DNA from: Branchiostoma floridae
Taxonomy: Eukaryota; Chordata; Leptocardii; Amphioxiformes; Branchiostomatidae
Assembly (NCBI RefSeq): GCF_000003815.2
Contig: NC_049983.1
Location: 17,700,746-17,764,745, forward strand
DNA: 64,000 bases
Reading direction: 5' to 3'
Translations under genes and position numbers: made by a program
In this document: positions 49,301-57,209 of the stretch, piece by piece
Layout of the letters: the number at the start of each line of letters is the position of its first letter
How positions within the stretch are numbered: position 1 is the first letter of the stretch
The notes under the pieces: generated by a model
Seen by the model: only the letters and a program-made list of their open reading frames with translations
Told to the model about the DNA's origin: nothing
The model's database searches: none

Positions 49301-52300
49301 TCCCCACCCTCGACAGCCGTCCCCGGCCACTCTAACCTCTACATCGACACAGTATCCACAGTATCTCAACTACCACTATAGTGCACCGGCAGTGCCTGTT
49401 CCAGCGGCTACACCCCACCTCAAAACACACTTACCTGACCGCTTCCTTGGCAACGCCACTGAAGACTTCTCTGTCTGGCTTGGTAAATTTGAGGTCTACG
49501 CCGACGCACACCAGTATACCCCTGATGTCCGAGTTCGTATCCTCCCCACGTTTCTCGATGGACCTGCACTAACTTATCTCCAGGGCCTCGACCAGGACGT
49601 GCGCCGTGATTACCCCAAACTCCTTGCGGCCCTGTCACAAGCTTTCAGCCAGGACAGGTATATCTTCACATTCCGACAAGCCTTAGCTCAGCGTCGGCGC
49701 CAACCAGGTGAGTCCTTCCTGGTGTTCGCTACAGAGCTCACAAGCCTGGTCAAGCGTGCTTACCCGACATACAACGAGCCGGCCATCCTGGGCCAGACCC
49801 TCCAGCTTTTCATCCAGGGAGTTGACCCTGCCACCCGACTCCGGGTGATGGAGAGCGGCGCTCCCACCATCAACGAGGCTGTTGAGATCGCCACCCGGCA
49901 TGAACAGGCAGTGGCTGTCAACGCCCAGCAGGACACTTGTGAGAATACCGTGAACTCTGTCCAGCGGGACGATTTACAAATGGCAGTGGCCGGCCTGACT
50001 GAACAGGTCCACATTCTCACTACCCTCCTCCAATGCCAGCAGCTGTCTCAGACATCCAACTCCCGGGGCCGTTCCGTCTCACCTTTCCGTCCGCCATCCA
50101 GCGACCGTTCTCGCTCGCCATACCGCTCCCCGGCTAACAGCCGTCCACGTTCCCCATTCCGGTCGTCGGACAACAACCGGCCCACCTCCCCGTACCGACC
50201 CGCGGATCATCGCTCCCGCTCACCGTACCGTTCCTCCACTAACGATCGTCCACGCTCACCTTACAGCGAACCAGCCAACATCCGTGGCCGATCCCCATCT
50301 CGTTCGTCGGGAAGTGACCGCCCCAGCTCCCCATCCCGTCAATACGCTGACTCTCGTTCCCGTTCGCCATACCGCCAGTCGCCTTCTGACCACATCCGCT
50401 CACACTCCTCTCCCAGAACCGTCCGATTTGCCGAGCAGGGAAACGACCTCCCTCTGATGCCGCGGGCCGGGCATCAGTAGACCATACGCAGGCCCCCACC
50501 CAGCCACCCTCCAGCAGTTCCACGCCCACATCTCACATTTCCGCCATCCTGGAGGGATTAGCCACGAACACACTTATCGATACAGGATCCGCCATTTCTC
50601 TTATTAGCGAACAACTGTATAACTCCATCCCACATCTGCGCTCCCAACAACTACGCAAACAGTTTACGCCTGCACAGTCGGTCACCGGTCAAGTGTTGGA
50701 CACTGTTGGAGTTATCGACCTGCATGTCCGTCTAGGCGACTGCGAAACAACCCACCCCGTCCATGTTGTCCGCAATGCAGATCAACCTGCCCTTCTCGGT
50801 TGGGATTTCTGCATCTCCCAAAGTGCCATTCTCAACGCTGGTGCGGGTACCCTGACTATCGGTGGACAATGCCTACCACTCCTGACAGCATCTCAACTAC
50901 GTCCCACAGTTTGTCATGCGTTGGTTTGTCGCACCACTTTAGTACCCCCGCGTTCCGTCATGACGATACCAGTGCTGCTTACACCCCGCATGGCAACACA
51001 ACCCATTCCCAATGATTACACTGGGTTACTGGAACCACGCTCCTACGCTGACAAAGGTCTTGCCATTGCCCGAACGGTTGCCACTGTCAACAATTCTGAA
51101 ACCATATGTGAAGTGACGAACACCTCGGACGAGCCGGTCACACTGAAAGCAGCCATGCCACTGGGCTCATTCCTACCTTTAGAGAATGACGACATTGCAG
51201 AAGAAGATCACCTTGCCACAACCGCTACCCCACGGGTAAGACACCACCCACCTCTCCCCAGATGAGGCACGCCAACTCACAGACACCCTCCAACGCTACT
51301 CCGATGTCTTCAGCCGCCATCCAGGAGACAGGGGGCGCACGTCCCTGGCACAACATCGCATCTTTACCCATGATGACCGACCAATCAAACAACGGCCACA
51401 TAGGATGCCGGTCCACCGTCAAGCCGAGGTCCAACGCCAGGTCACAGAGATGCTCGAGGCGGGAGTCATCGAGCCCAGTCAGAGTCCATGGGCCTCTCCA
51501 GTTGTCCTGGTTCGGAAGAAAAACGGTACCCATCGATTCTGTGTGGACTATCGCAAACTGAATATGGCAACGGTAAAAGACGCCCACCCACTTCCGCGTA
51601 CGGATGACACGATTGACGCACTGTCAGGTGCAGCATATTTTACCACACTAGACATGACTGCTGGGTACTGGCAGGTGCCCATCCACCAAGACGACAGAGA
51701 GAAGACCGCTTTCACGACCAGCCGCAGTTTGTATCACTTCACTGTCATGCCGTTCGGACTTACCAACGCTCCGTCCACGTTTCAACGGTTGATGGAACTC
51801 CTCCTAGCGGGATTAGACTGGAGATCATGTCTGGCCTACCTGGATGACATCATCCTCTTTTCCCGCACCTTTGATGAACATCTGAAGATCCTGGAGGAAG
51901 TCTTGTCGCGTTTCCGTTCAGCCAACTTGAAACTCAATGCTGACAAGTGCAAGTTCGCACAGCCAGAAGTTCGCTTTCTTGGCCATGTGGTCTCGCGACA
52001 TGGCGTCCAACCAGATCCGACCAACACGGATAAGGTCAGCAACTGGCCTACCCCGACATCAACCGCCCATGTACGATCCTTCCTCGGACTGGCGTCATAC
52101 TATCGGAAATTCATACGCAACTTCGCCAAGATTGCTGAGCCTCTTCAGGTCCTGACCAGAAAGGGCTCGTCTTTTACCTGGTCGGCAGATTGCCAGACAG
52201 CCTTCGAAACCCTACGCGAAGAGTTGACATCTCCACCTGTATTGGCATATCCGGACTTCGACTTACCATTCGCACTACATACGGATGCGTCGGACGTCGC

Positions 52301-55300
52301 TGTCGGGGCAGTGCTATCCCAGACCACTGATCTAGGTGAGCAAGTGATCGCATACGCCAGTCGTACACTGTCTGCACAGGAGAGGCGATGGGCTACATTC
52401 GACCGAGAAATGTGGGCCATTGTGTGGAGCGTCCGCTACTTTCGCACTTACCTGGCAGGACGGCGCTTTACTGTCTTGACTGACCACAAGCCCCTACTGG
52501 GGTGGTCCAATAAACTCACTGCACACGACCCAACCGGCAGGCGTAGTCGATGGGCCGTAGAACTGTCTACCTACAAGTTCGACCTTGATTACCGTGCAGG
52601 AAAAGCCAACAGCAATGCTGATGCCCTCACTCGCCAAGGAACTCCTGTGACCGCCGTTGACCAACCACCGAGCCGACCCAAGGACCCTGTGGCTGAACAG
52701 TCGTCGCCATCACAGAATGACCCTTCTGAAAGTCAACCGCCACTCCTGCCGGGCGACCGACCAGTTGATCACCGTTCCTCACCCGTGGGCGCCATTGATC
52801 AACCGTCGACCCTAACCAGCGATCCTTCGACAGAACAAACAGCAACAACGCGGAGTGACCCGCCGGATGAATCCTTGTCACCCCGTAATCTACGACGGGC
52901 ACAAGCAGCAGACCCGGACATATCGGAAGTCCTGCGGTGGAAACGTCGACGACGGGGCCGGCCCCCATTTGACGCCGTCCAACGTCGCGGACGCTGCCTC
53001 AAATCGTTGTGGCACCAGTACCCAAATCTGATCGTTAGGAGCGGCATTCTATACCGTAGATGGAAACCCAACTACCGCGTCCTCCACCAGCGTGTGGCGC
53101 CCAAGTCTTTAATACCTACCATTCTGAAGGAACTGCACAATGGACCCTTGTCAGGCCATTTGGGCCCCTCCAAAACACTGCAACGCGTATATATCCGATT
53201 TTATTGGCCTGGAATGACACAACAGGTCAAGAAGTGGTGCAGGGCATGTGTCAAATGTGCAACACGGTCAACACCAACGCCTTCGGCTCGTGCGCCCTTA
53301 GTGCCGATCCGTGTATGTCGCCCCTTTGAGAAGGTAGCCATGGATCTGACCGAACTACCTACCTCGAAACGTGGCCATCGCTATTGCCTGGTGCTACAGG
53401 ATTTCTTCACCAAGTATGTCAATGCATATCCCCTGACGCGCCAAGATGCCTCCTCAGTAGCCCATGTCATTTTCAAGGACTACATCCGTGAGCATGGCGT
53501 GCCCTCTGGCTTACATTCTGACAAAGGCCGCCAGTTTGAAGCCGACACCATGAAAGCCCTATACGACTCCTTCGGCATCGATAAAAGCCGTACAACTTCG
53601 TACCACCCGTAAGGAGACGGGTTAGTCGAACGTTTCAATCGAACGCTGAAGCAAATGCTCTCCAAGTATGTTTCCAGTAACGGTGATGACTGGGATGACC
53701 ATCTCCCGCACGTCCTGCTCGCTTACAATACATCGGTGCACGCCTCAACAGGTTTCACACCGTTCTTCCTGGCCCACGGGAGGGAAGCGAACTTACCCGC
53801 AGACGTAGCACTCGGTGGAAACCCACAAACGTCACCCCAGTCAGCGTCATCGTATGCCCGATCATTGACGACTAGTCTCCGGACAGCTTTTAAGCAGGTG
53901 CGACAAAATGCACAGCGGGCAAGCCACAAGCAAAAGTCAGCCTATAACGCCACTGTGAGACATACACCATATCGTGCGGGCGACAGAGTCTGGCTAGATG
54001 ACCCCACTACTAGCAGACAGAAGCTCAAGCCTGGTTGGAAGGGACCCTACACTGTTGTCGAGCGGCTCCAACAGGGCAACGAACCAGGAGTCACGTATCG
54101 TATAGAACATGATGCCTCGCACAAAATAGAGATTGTACACTACAACCGACTCAAGCGATGCGATTCGCCGAACCGCCGACAACAAGCGGGGGTTGCACAG
54201 CGCGCGCCGGATCGTCACAATAATGTCGCACCAAACTCACCGGCCCAAGGGAGAGTTCCTGCACACCCAGCTCCTGCCAACCACGCAACAACAACAAGAG
54301 GCCGCAGGGTGCGTGCACCCACGAGATATGAAGACTTCGTGATGGACTGAGCTACTTGGATTAATTCATCCCTTGAGGAACAAGGGTTTCTTGCGGAACT
54401 CACTACAGTGTTGGATTAGTTCACCCCTTGATTGACAAGGGTCTTCCGCAGGACATACTGCAGCACCGGCAGGAGAACTCACTACAGTGTCGGATTAGTT
54501 CATCCCTTGATGGACAAGGGTCTCCCGCAGGACATACTGCATCGCTGGATTAATTCACCCCTTGATTGACAAGGGTCTTCTGTGGGACAACTTCCGATAT
54601 TTGGACCCGGACTCACCGTGGATCTACTCACAGAACTGTAACACGCAGCCGGACTTACTCCAGTTTATAACAGTTCCAGTTGTCTATCGTTATAAGCCGT
54701 ATTTTTTTTATATATATATCTATCTCATGTTGAACGTAGATTAGCGACATCGTTCATTTAGTTGGTACATGTTATGGTTGTTAATTGTTCACTTCAGAAG
54801 AAGTGTCGTTTCGTAGGGGGGAAGAATGTAAGGAGTGAGAAACACCCCCGTTTAGAGTAGGTCAGTCTGGTGACCCTGAGAGGTCAAGTTTGCACACGTC
54901 ACGATAAGCAATACACAGACCAGAGTTTCTTCCCACTTCTGAGTCCAGTCTCTTCAATTCGTATGAGTGTTTACTCCCAGTAAGTCATCTCTTACAGTAG
55001 TTCTAACACACCCACTCTCCACAGCATAACCACAGATACCTACCCAGACACACCACCCCGGCTGGTACACCATGTCTCAGTAGTTCTAACACACCAAGTC
55101 TCCTAGTGCCCAGCTCATGCAGTAAGATCAGCCCCAGGAACAGACACAGCTCAGACCGGAAAACGATAATCGCGAATCCCGACTGCCAGATGAATGAACC
55201 GTGCTTCCCTGTCAACCAGGAACTCAGAGCAAGAAGAACTGGGTAAATGCAAAAAAACCATCAGGACAATATTAAAGTGTCATCTGTGTAACTGATATAA

Positions 55301-56774
55301 AATGCATTATCTCAGACCTACCCAATTTATTCTACGACTCATGTGACGTATACAAATGTACATGTACATTTTGGTATTGCTGTTTTCTCTATGGAATTGC
55401 CAAGCAATTTGTATTGACATAAAGTATGTAATGCAGTCACATTTGAGGTAAGGGTGTTCCCCACTTACCCACCGACAGTGCGAACACATTGGGCAGAGGT
55501 CTGGTGATGTAGAACATGAAGTGGAACTGTGTGGCTGTCAGGAGGACCAGCATCGTCCCCACATCTGAACCAAACTTCTTACTGACGGCACGACGGAAGG
55601 TGGAGAAACCATACAGCACACACAGGCCTAGGCACCCACGCACTGCGGACAAGAAAAAACAGAATTAATTCATGTAATTTTGTAGTGGTTTTATTTTGCA
55701 ATTGAAATAGCCTAGCAGTACATAGCAATACATGTTGTCCATGGTGTCATCAATTCACGGTAGAGTGACTAGTAAGACTAAGATGGTAAAGGTCCCTTTT
55801 GCAGTTGAAATTCTGTAGCACAATATCTATGTAATAGGATACAGATATTTGCAGAGTCATCATTTTGTGTCAAGAGTTTACCCCAAAAAATAAAACCACT
55901 ACAACTAATTCAATATTCAAACTTTCACAGTATGCACTTTTTCTTTGTGGCGTGGCACTGCTCAACCGTGGGGTCCTGGAAAACTTTTACTCTTTCAACT
56001 TTCCCTCCCTTTACTTTATTCTAGAGATACACAGACATACCTAAGTACTGTGCGATGAACTTGTTCTCCCATATCAGCTGTGTCAGGGCCACGAATGGTG
56101 CTGCCAGTCCTGAGATGAACAGTGGACCGACGAAGGTACGTGGAACAACTCCGGGAAACTCATGGTGATCGTACTGAGGAAACATTTAGAAAATAGAATT
56201 ACAGTAAAACTGTACTTGTAAACTTTTCATATGTGACATTATACTAGCTTACTTTTCAAACTAGTATACGCTATAAGTTACAAACAACGTAACTGAATTT
56301 TTTACCCAAGGTGATTTTTTACCACATGGTGGAGCAACATGATCAGCAAACTATATCAAAGAAATGTCAAAACTGATGAACACCAGTCTCTGTAATGCAA
56401 TGCATTACTGACCATTTGATTGATTAAAAAAGATTGCAATAAACCACGTGATTGGAATAAAAATTGTAGAGTAGAGTAGAATTTACCTGTGTCTATTATA
56501 GTATAAGGTTATCTAAGGCAAAGACTGCACATGCACATTGTATCTAGATAAAGATGCAGCTAATCTTCAAGCTGACCCTTATAGTCCAGGCCCCGCTAAG
56601 ATTACTTTGACTGGTGCATAAAATAGTAACGTTAATACTCACCTTTTCCAGGTTTTGCCGGTGAAATAGGATGTCGTGAGTTGCTTGTACGTTAAAACTC
56701 TCTTCCACTTTCGTATAGGGGCAGGCTACGAGGTGTAAGAACGCCACCACGCCCAACAAAACGTCTGCGATCAT
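43102..56774 (-). CDS. ALG12: ALG12, dolichyl-P-Man:Man7GlcNAc2-PP-dolichol alpha-1,6-mannosyltransferase, 9 exons
   Basis: ER multipass GT-C (GT22) enzyme adding the eighth mannose to the lipid-linked N-glycan precursor from dolichol-phosphate-mannose. Exons 56774-56643, 56173-56041, 55642-55469, 55238-55044, 48054-47951, 47830-47604, 46004-45835, 44063-43988 and 43342-43102 sum to 1452 nt, 483 aa (human about 488), all phases consistent. Signatures: [17 protein letters not shown] in the first lumenal loop with the catalytic acidic residues; [65 protein letters not shown]. The start ATG at 56774 immediately precedes the first membrane helix, as in human. Intron 4 is about 7 kb because a retrotransposon sits inside it in opposite orientation. 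It shares a divergent promoter with CCDC51. Confidence 0.96.
43988..44063 (-). CDS. ALG12: ALG12 exon 8
   Basis: 76 nt, phase 1 to 2. Encodes [20 protein letters not shown] and LNSNW. Acceptor tgtgcag, donor GGAG|gtacca. Confidence 0.95.
44640..44668. repeat. (TA)n microsatellite
   Basis: TATATATA run in ALG12 intron 7; a long plus-strand ORF reads through it but looks spurious. Confidence 0.85.
45835..46004 (-). CDS. ALG12: ALG12 exon 7
   Basis: 170 nt, phase 2 to 1. Encodes [20 protein letters not shown] and [20 protein letters not shown]. Acceptor ccatag, donor ACAG|gtaaaa. Confidence 0.95.
46198..46863. mobile_element. Inverted-repeat DNA element in ALG12 intron 6
   Basis: Ends AAGGTTCCGGTTCGGA and TCCGAACCGGAACCTT form 16-bp terminal inverted repeats around about 665 bp. 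No transposase. No clear target-site duplication, so superfamily unassigned. Confidence 0.65.
47080..47460. mobile_element. Possible retroelement 3' fragment
   Basis: Contains GTTTCGGATAGTATCCACTA then TCCTTCGTCAGTG, and near 47400 a second GTGACCGTCTGTTACCTTCC then TCAGGG: a paired motif pattern seen in Penelope-like element ends. No reverse transcriptase remains; assignment tentative. Confidence 0.3.
47604..47830 (-). CDS. ALG12: ALG12 exon 6
   Basis: 227 nt, phase 0 to 2. Begins [20 protein letters not shown]; contains the family hallmark [19 protein letters not shown]. Three overlapping GT sites occur at the end; the phase-2 one (GT|gtatgt) fits exon 7. Confidence 0.94.
47951..48054 (-). 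CDS. ALG12: ALG12 exon 5
   Basis: 104 nt, phase 1 to 0. Encodes [17 protein letters not shown] and NKSSNWG. Acceptor ttttcag; donor GGT|gtatcc, chosen because it alone keeps frame with exon 6. Confidence 0.93.
48206..48437. repeat. 83-bp minisatellite, left part (copies 1-3)
   Basis: One partial (48206-48271) and two full copies (48272-48354, 48355-48437) of an 83-bp unit containing CCCCGGCTGGTACACCATG. On the minus strand each unit equals the last 40 nt of ALG12 exon 4 plus its donor and the first intron bases. A fourth copy lies beyond the inserted retrotransposon at 55001-55083. Confidence 0.93.
48438..48607 (+). repeat. 5' LTR
   Basis: 170 bp, TGTAAGGAGTGAG to CATCTCTTACA. Matches the 3' LTR base for base on reading. 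Confidence 0.95.
48609..48622 (+). other. Candidate primer-binding site
   Basis: TGGTGGCAGCAGTG starts one base after the 5' LTR, the usual position and TGG start for a tRNA primer site. The tRNA was not identified. Confidence 0.55.
48842..50480 (+). CDS. gag: Retrotransposon Gag (frame break near the N terminus)
   Basis: The Ty3-type capsid region is clear in the frame ending at TAG 50478-50480: [36 protein letters not shown] and [19 protein letters not shown]. The first ATG with good context (48842) is in another frame, which stays open to 49381; the first in-frame ATG is 49158. The two frames cross in a Pro-rich zone of 45-bp (15-codon) repeats around 48990-49135, so a 1-nt lesion or assembly error near 48980 is likely. 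The C-terminal 130 residues are an Arg-Ser repeat region ([18 protein letters not shown]) in place of a CCHC zinc knuckle, which is absent. Confidence 0.85.
48985..49135 (+). repeat. 45-bp tandem repeat in gag
   Basis: Four units starting near 48991, 49036, 49081 and 49123, each with CAGGTACATCTGTGCCCC or a close variant. The 15-codon period keeps all frames open. Confidence 0.85.
50438..50477 (+). promoter_or_regulatory. Programmed -1 ribosomal frameshift signal (gag to pro)
   Basis: Heptamer G_GGA_AAC at 50438-50444 lies in the gag frame as X_XXY_YYZ. After a 9-nt spacer, CTGATGCC (50454-50461) pairs perfectly with GGCATCAG (50470-50477) around an 8-nt loop. The gag stop follows at once (50478-50480). 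A -1 slip here enters exactly the protease frame, which is open from this point. Confidence 0.85.
50444..51265 (+). CDS. pro: Retroelement aspartic protease region
   Basis: Minus-one frame relative to gag. Active site DTGS at 50579-50590 in the context [13 protein letters not shown]; later PALLGWDF, typical of Ty3 proteases. Processes the polyprotein. It ends at TGA 51263-51265 in a Pro-rich stretch where RT would normally continue in the same frame, so the frame is broken or shifted here. Confidence 0.85.
   Translation, partial: RPPSDAAGRASVDHTQAPTQPPSSSSTPTSHISAILEGLATNTLIDTGSAISLISEQLYNSIPHLRSQQLRKQFTPAQSVTGQVLDTVGVIDLHVRLGDCETTHPVHVVRNADQPALLGWDFCISQSAILNAGAGTLTIGGQCLPLLTASQLRPTVCHALVCRTTLVPPRSVMTIPVLLTPRMATQPIPNDYTGLLEPRSYADKGLAIARTVATVNNSETICEVTNTSDEPVTLKAAMPLGSFLPLENDDIAEEDHLATTATPRVRHHPPLPR
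51240..53612 (+). pseudogene. pol: Pol: reverse transcriptase, RNase H, integrase N-terminal half
   Basis: Opens after a TAA at 51237 in a frame +1 to protease; the two overlap only over 51240-51262. Begins [16 protein letters not shown] motifs: [40 protein letters not shown] and the catalytic YLDD. RNase [16 protein letters not shown], ending [11 protein letters not shown]. An unusual Pro/Ser-rich linker of about 100 residues (52640-52900) follows. Integrase: HHCC zinc finger ([10 protein letters not shown]...CRACVKC), then MDLTELP and HSDKGRQFE of the catalytic core. The frame stops at TAA 53610-53612 inside the conserved YHP...GDG motif, a nonsense change. Confidence 0.92.
53613..54350 (+). 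pseudogene. pol: Integrase C-terminal part, cut off by the internal stop
   Basis: Same frame directly after the stop: [16 protein letters not shown] with the third catalytic Glu, then [15 protein letters not shown] and a GPY/F-type module ([16 protein letters not shown]). A basic tail ends at TGA 54348-54350. No chromodomain. Confidence 0.9.
54356..54600 (+). repeat. Four tandem hairpin units in the retrotransposon 3' region
   Basis: Four units starting GGATTA(A/G)TTCA, each with stem CCCTTG / CAAGGG around a 5-nt loop (AGGAA, ATTGA, ATGGA, ATTGA). The loops vary while the stems are constant. Confidence 0.85.
54813..54826 (+). other. Polypurine tract
   Basis: Purine-rich GTAGGGGGGAAGAA directly before the 3' LTR, the normal plus-strand primer site. 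Confidence 0.7.
54827..54996 (+). repeat. 3' LTR
   Basis: 170 bp, same start, end and sequence as the 5' LTR; followed by the target duplicate GTAG. Confidence 0.95.
55001..55083. repeat. 83-bp minisatellite, copy 4 (contains the real exon 4 donor)
   Basis: Same unit as 48272-48437, now separated from the others by the LTR element; it directly abuts unique exon 4 sequence. Four identical donor contexts therefore follow one another in the pre-mRNA. Confidence 0.93.
55044..55238 (-). CDS. ALG12: ALG12 exon 4
   Basis: 195 nt, phase 1 to 1. Starts [16 protein letters not shown] and ends [14 protein letters not shown]. The last 40 nt and the splice donor (CTGG|gtaggt) belong to the first unit of an 83-bp tandem array. 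Confidence 0.95.
55469..55642 (-). CDS. ALG12: ALG12 exon 3
   Basis: 174 nt, phase 1 to 1. Contains [13 protein letters not shown] and [18 protein letters not shown], the conserved TRxLPN element. Donor GTGG|gtaagt. Confidence 0.96.
56041..56173 (-). CDS. ALG12: ALG12 exon 2
   Basis: 133 nt, phase 0 to 1. Encodes [20 protein letters not shown] and the next helix. Acceptor ctcag, donor TTAG|gtatgt. Confidence 0.95.
56643..56774 (-). CDS. ALG12: ALG12 exon 1
   Basis: 132 nt, 44 codons, phase 0 out. Start codon, first helix ([15 protein letters not shown]) and the GT22 motif [14 protein letters not shown]. Donor AAG|gtgagt. Confidence 0.96.
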
Positions 56775-57062
56775 CGTTGAAAAAGAGATCCAGATTCAGC
56801 TGACGTGAAAACTTGCACGCTTCCATCAGCTGGTGGGTCAAAGTTCAATCTTGTCACTTTCACGCATGCTTTGGAGCGTCCCTACCGAAGGAGTACAAAA
56901 GAAGCAATGTGATTGGGTACTCTACATAATTTACCTACAAAATGTCCAATCACAGAAGCTGTTATAAAGAATATGTGGTTTTCGAAACCAAAATGGCGGC
57001 ATGACCCGACCAGAATTTTTCACATTCCCTTTCATTCTACGATATAAAATTTTAGTGTGAAG
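56775..57062. promoter_or_regulatory. Divergent promoter between ALG12 and CCDC51
   Basis: The start codons are 288 bp apart, head to head. A YY1-type motif (AAAATGGCGGC, 56990-57000) lies 62 bp before the CCDC51 ATG, and CCAAT boxes occur at 56945-56950 (TCCAATCAC) and inverted near 56910 (GTGATTGG). No TATA box: a typical housekeeping bidirectional promoter. Confidence 0.65.
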
Positions 57063-57209
57063 ATGTTGCGTTTTCGTTCAGTTCGGGAGTGGCACAAGCC
57101 CTTCCGCGGCTACTCGACTGCTCTAACAGGAAACAGAGCTGTAGACGACGCGTTAGAGAAGATCACAAAAGGCCGGATCGGCGGCTGGCTGGCGAGCTAT
57201 GAGCAGTTC
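57063..57209 (+). CDS. CCDC51: CCDC51 first coding segment
   Basis: 49 codons, presequence to EQF. Stops being homologous to CCDC51 exactly at 57210, where the transposon inverted repeat begins. The frame continues 38 codons into the element, to a TAA at 57324-57326. Confidence 0.9.

Larger units (their letters stand above)
48438..54996 (+). mobile_element. Ty3/gypsy LTR retrotransposon, full length, damaged coding region
   Basis: 6559 bp, inserted antisense in ALG12 intron 4. Two 170-bp LTRs (TG...CA) appear identical; the 4-bp duplication GTAG flanks it (48434-48437, 54997-55000). Order gag, protease, RT, RNase H, integrase with a GPY/F-type end is Ty3/gypsy; no chromodomain or envelope seen. 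Identical LTRs imply a very recent insertion, yet gag has a frame break near its start, protease and RT are in different frames, and integrase has an internal stop. Confidence 0.96.
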
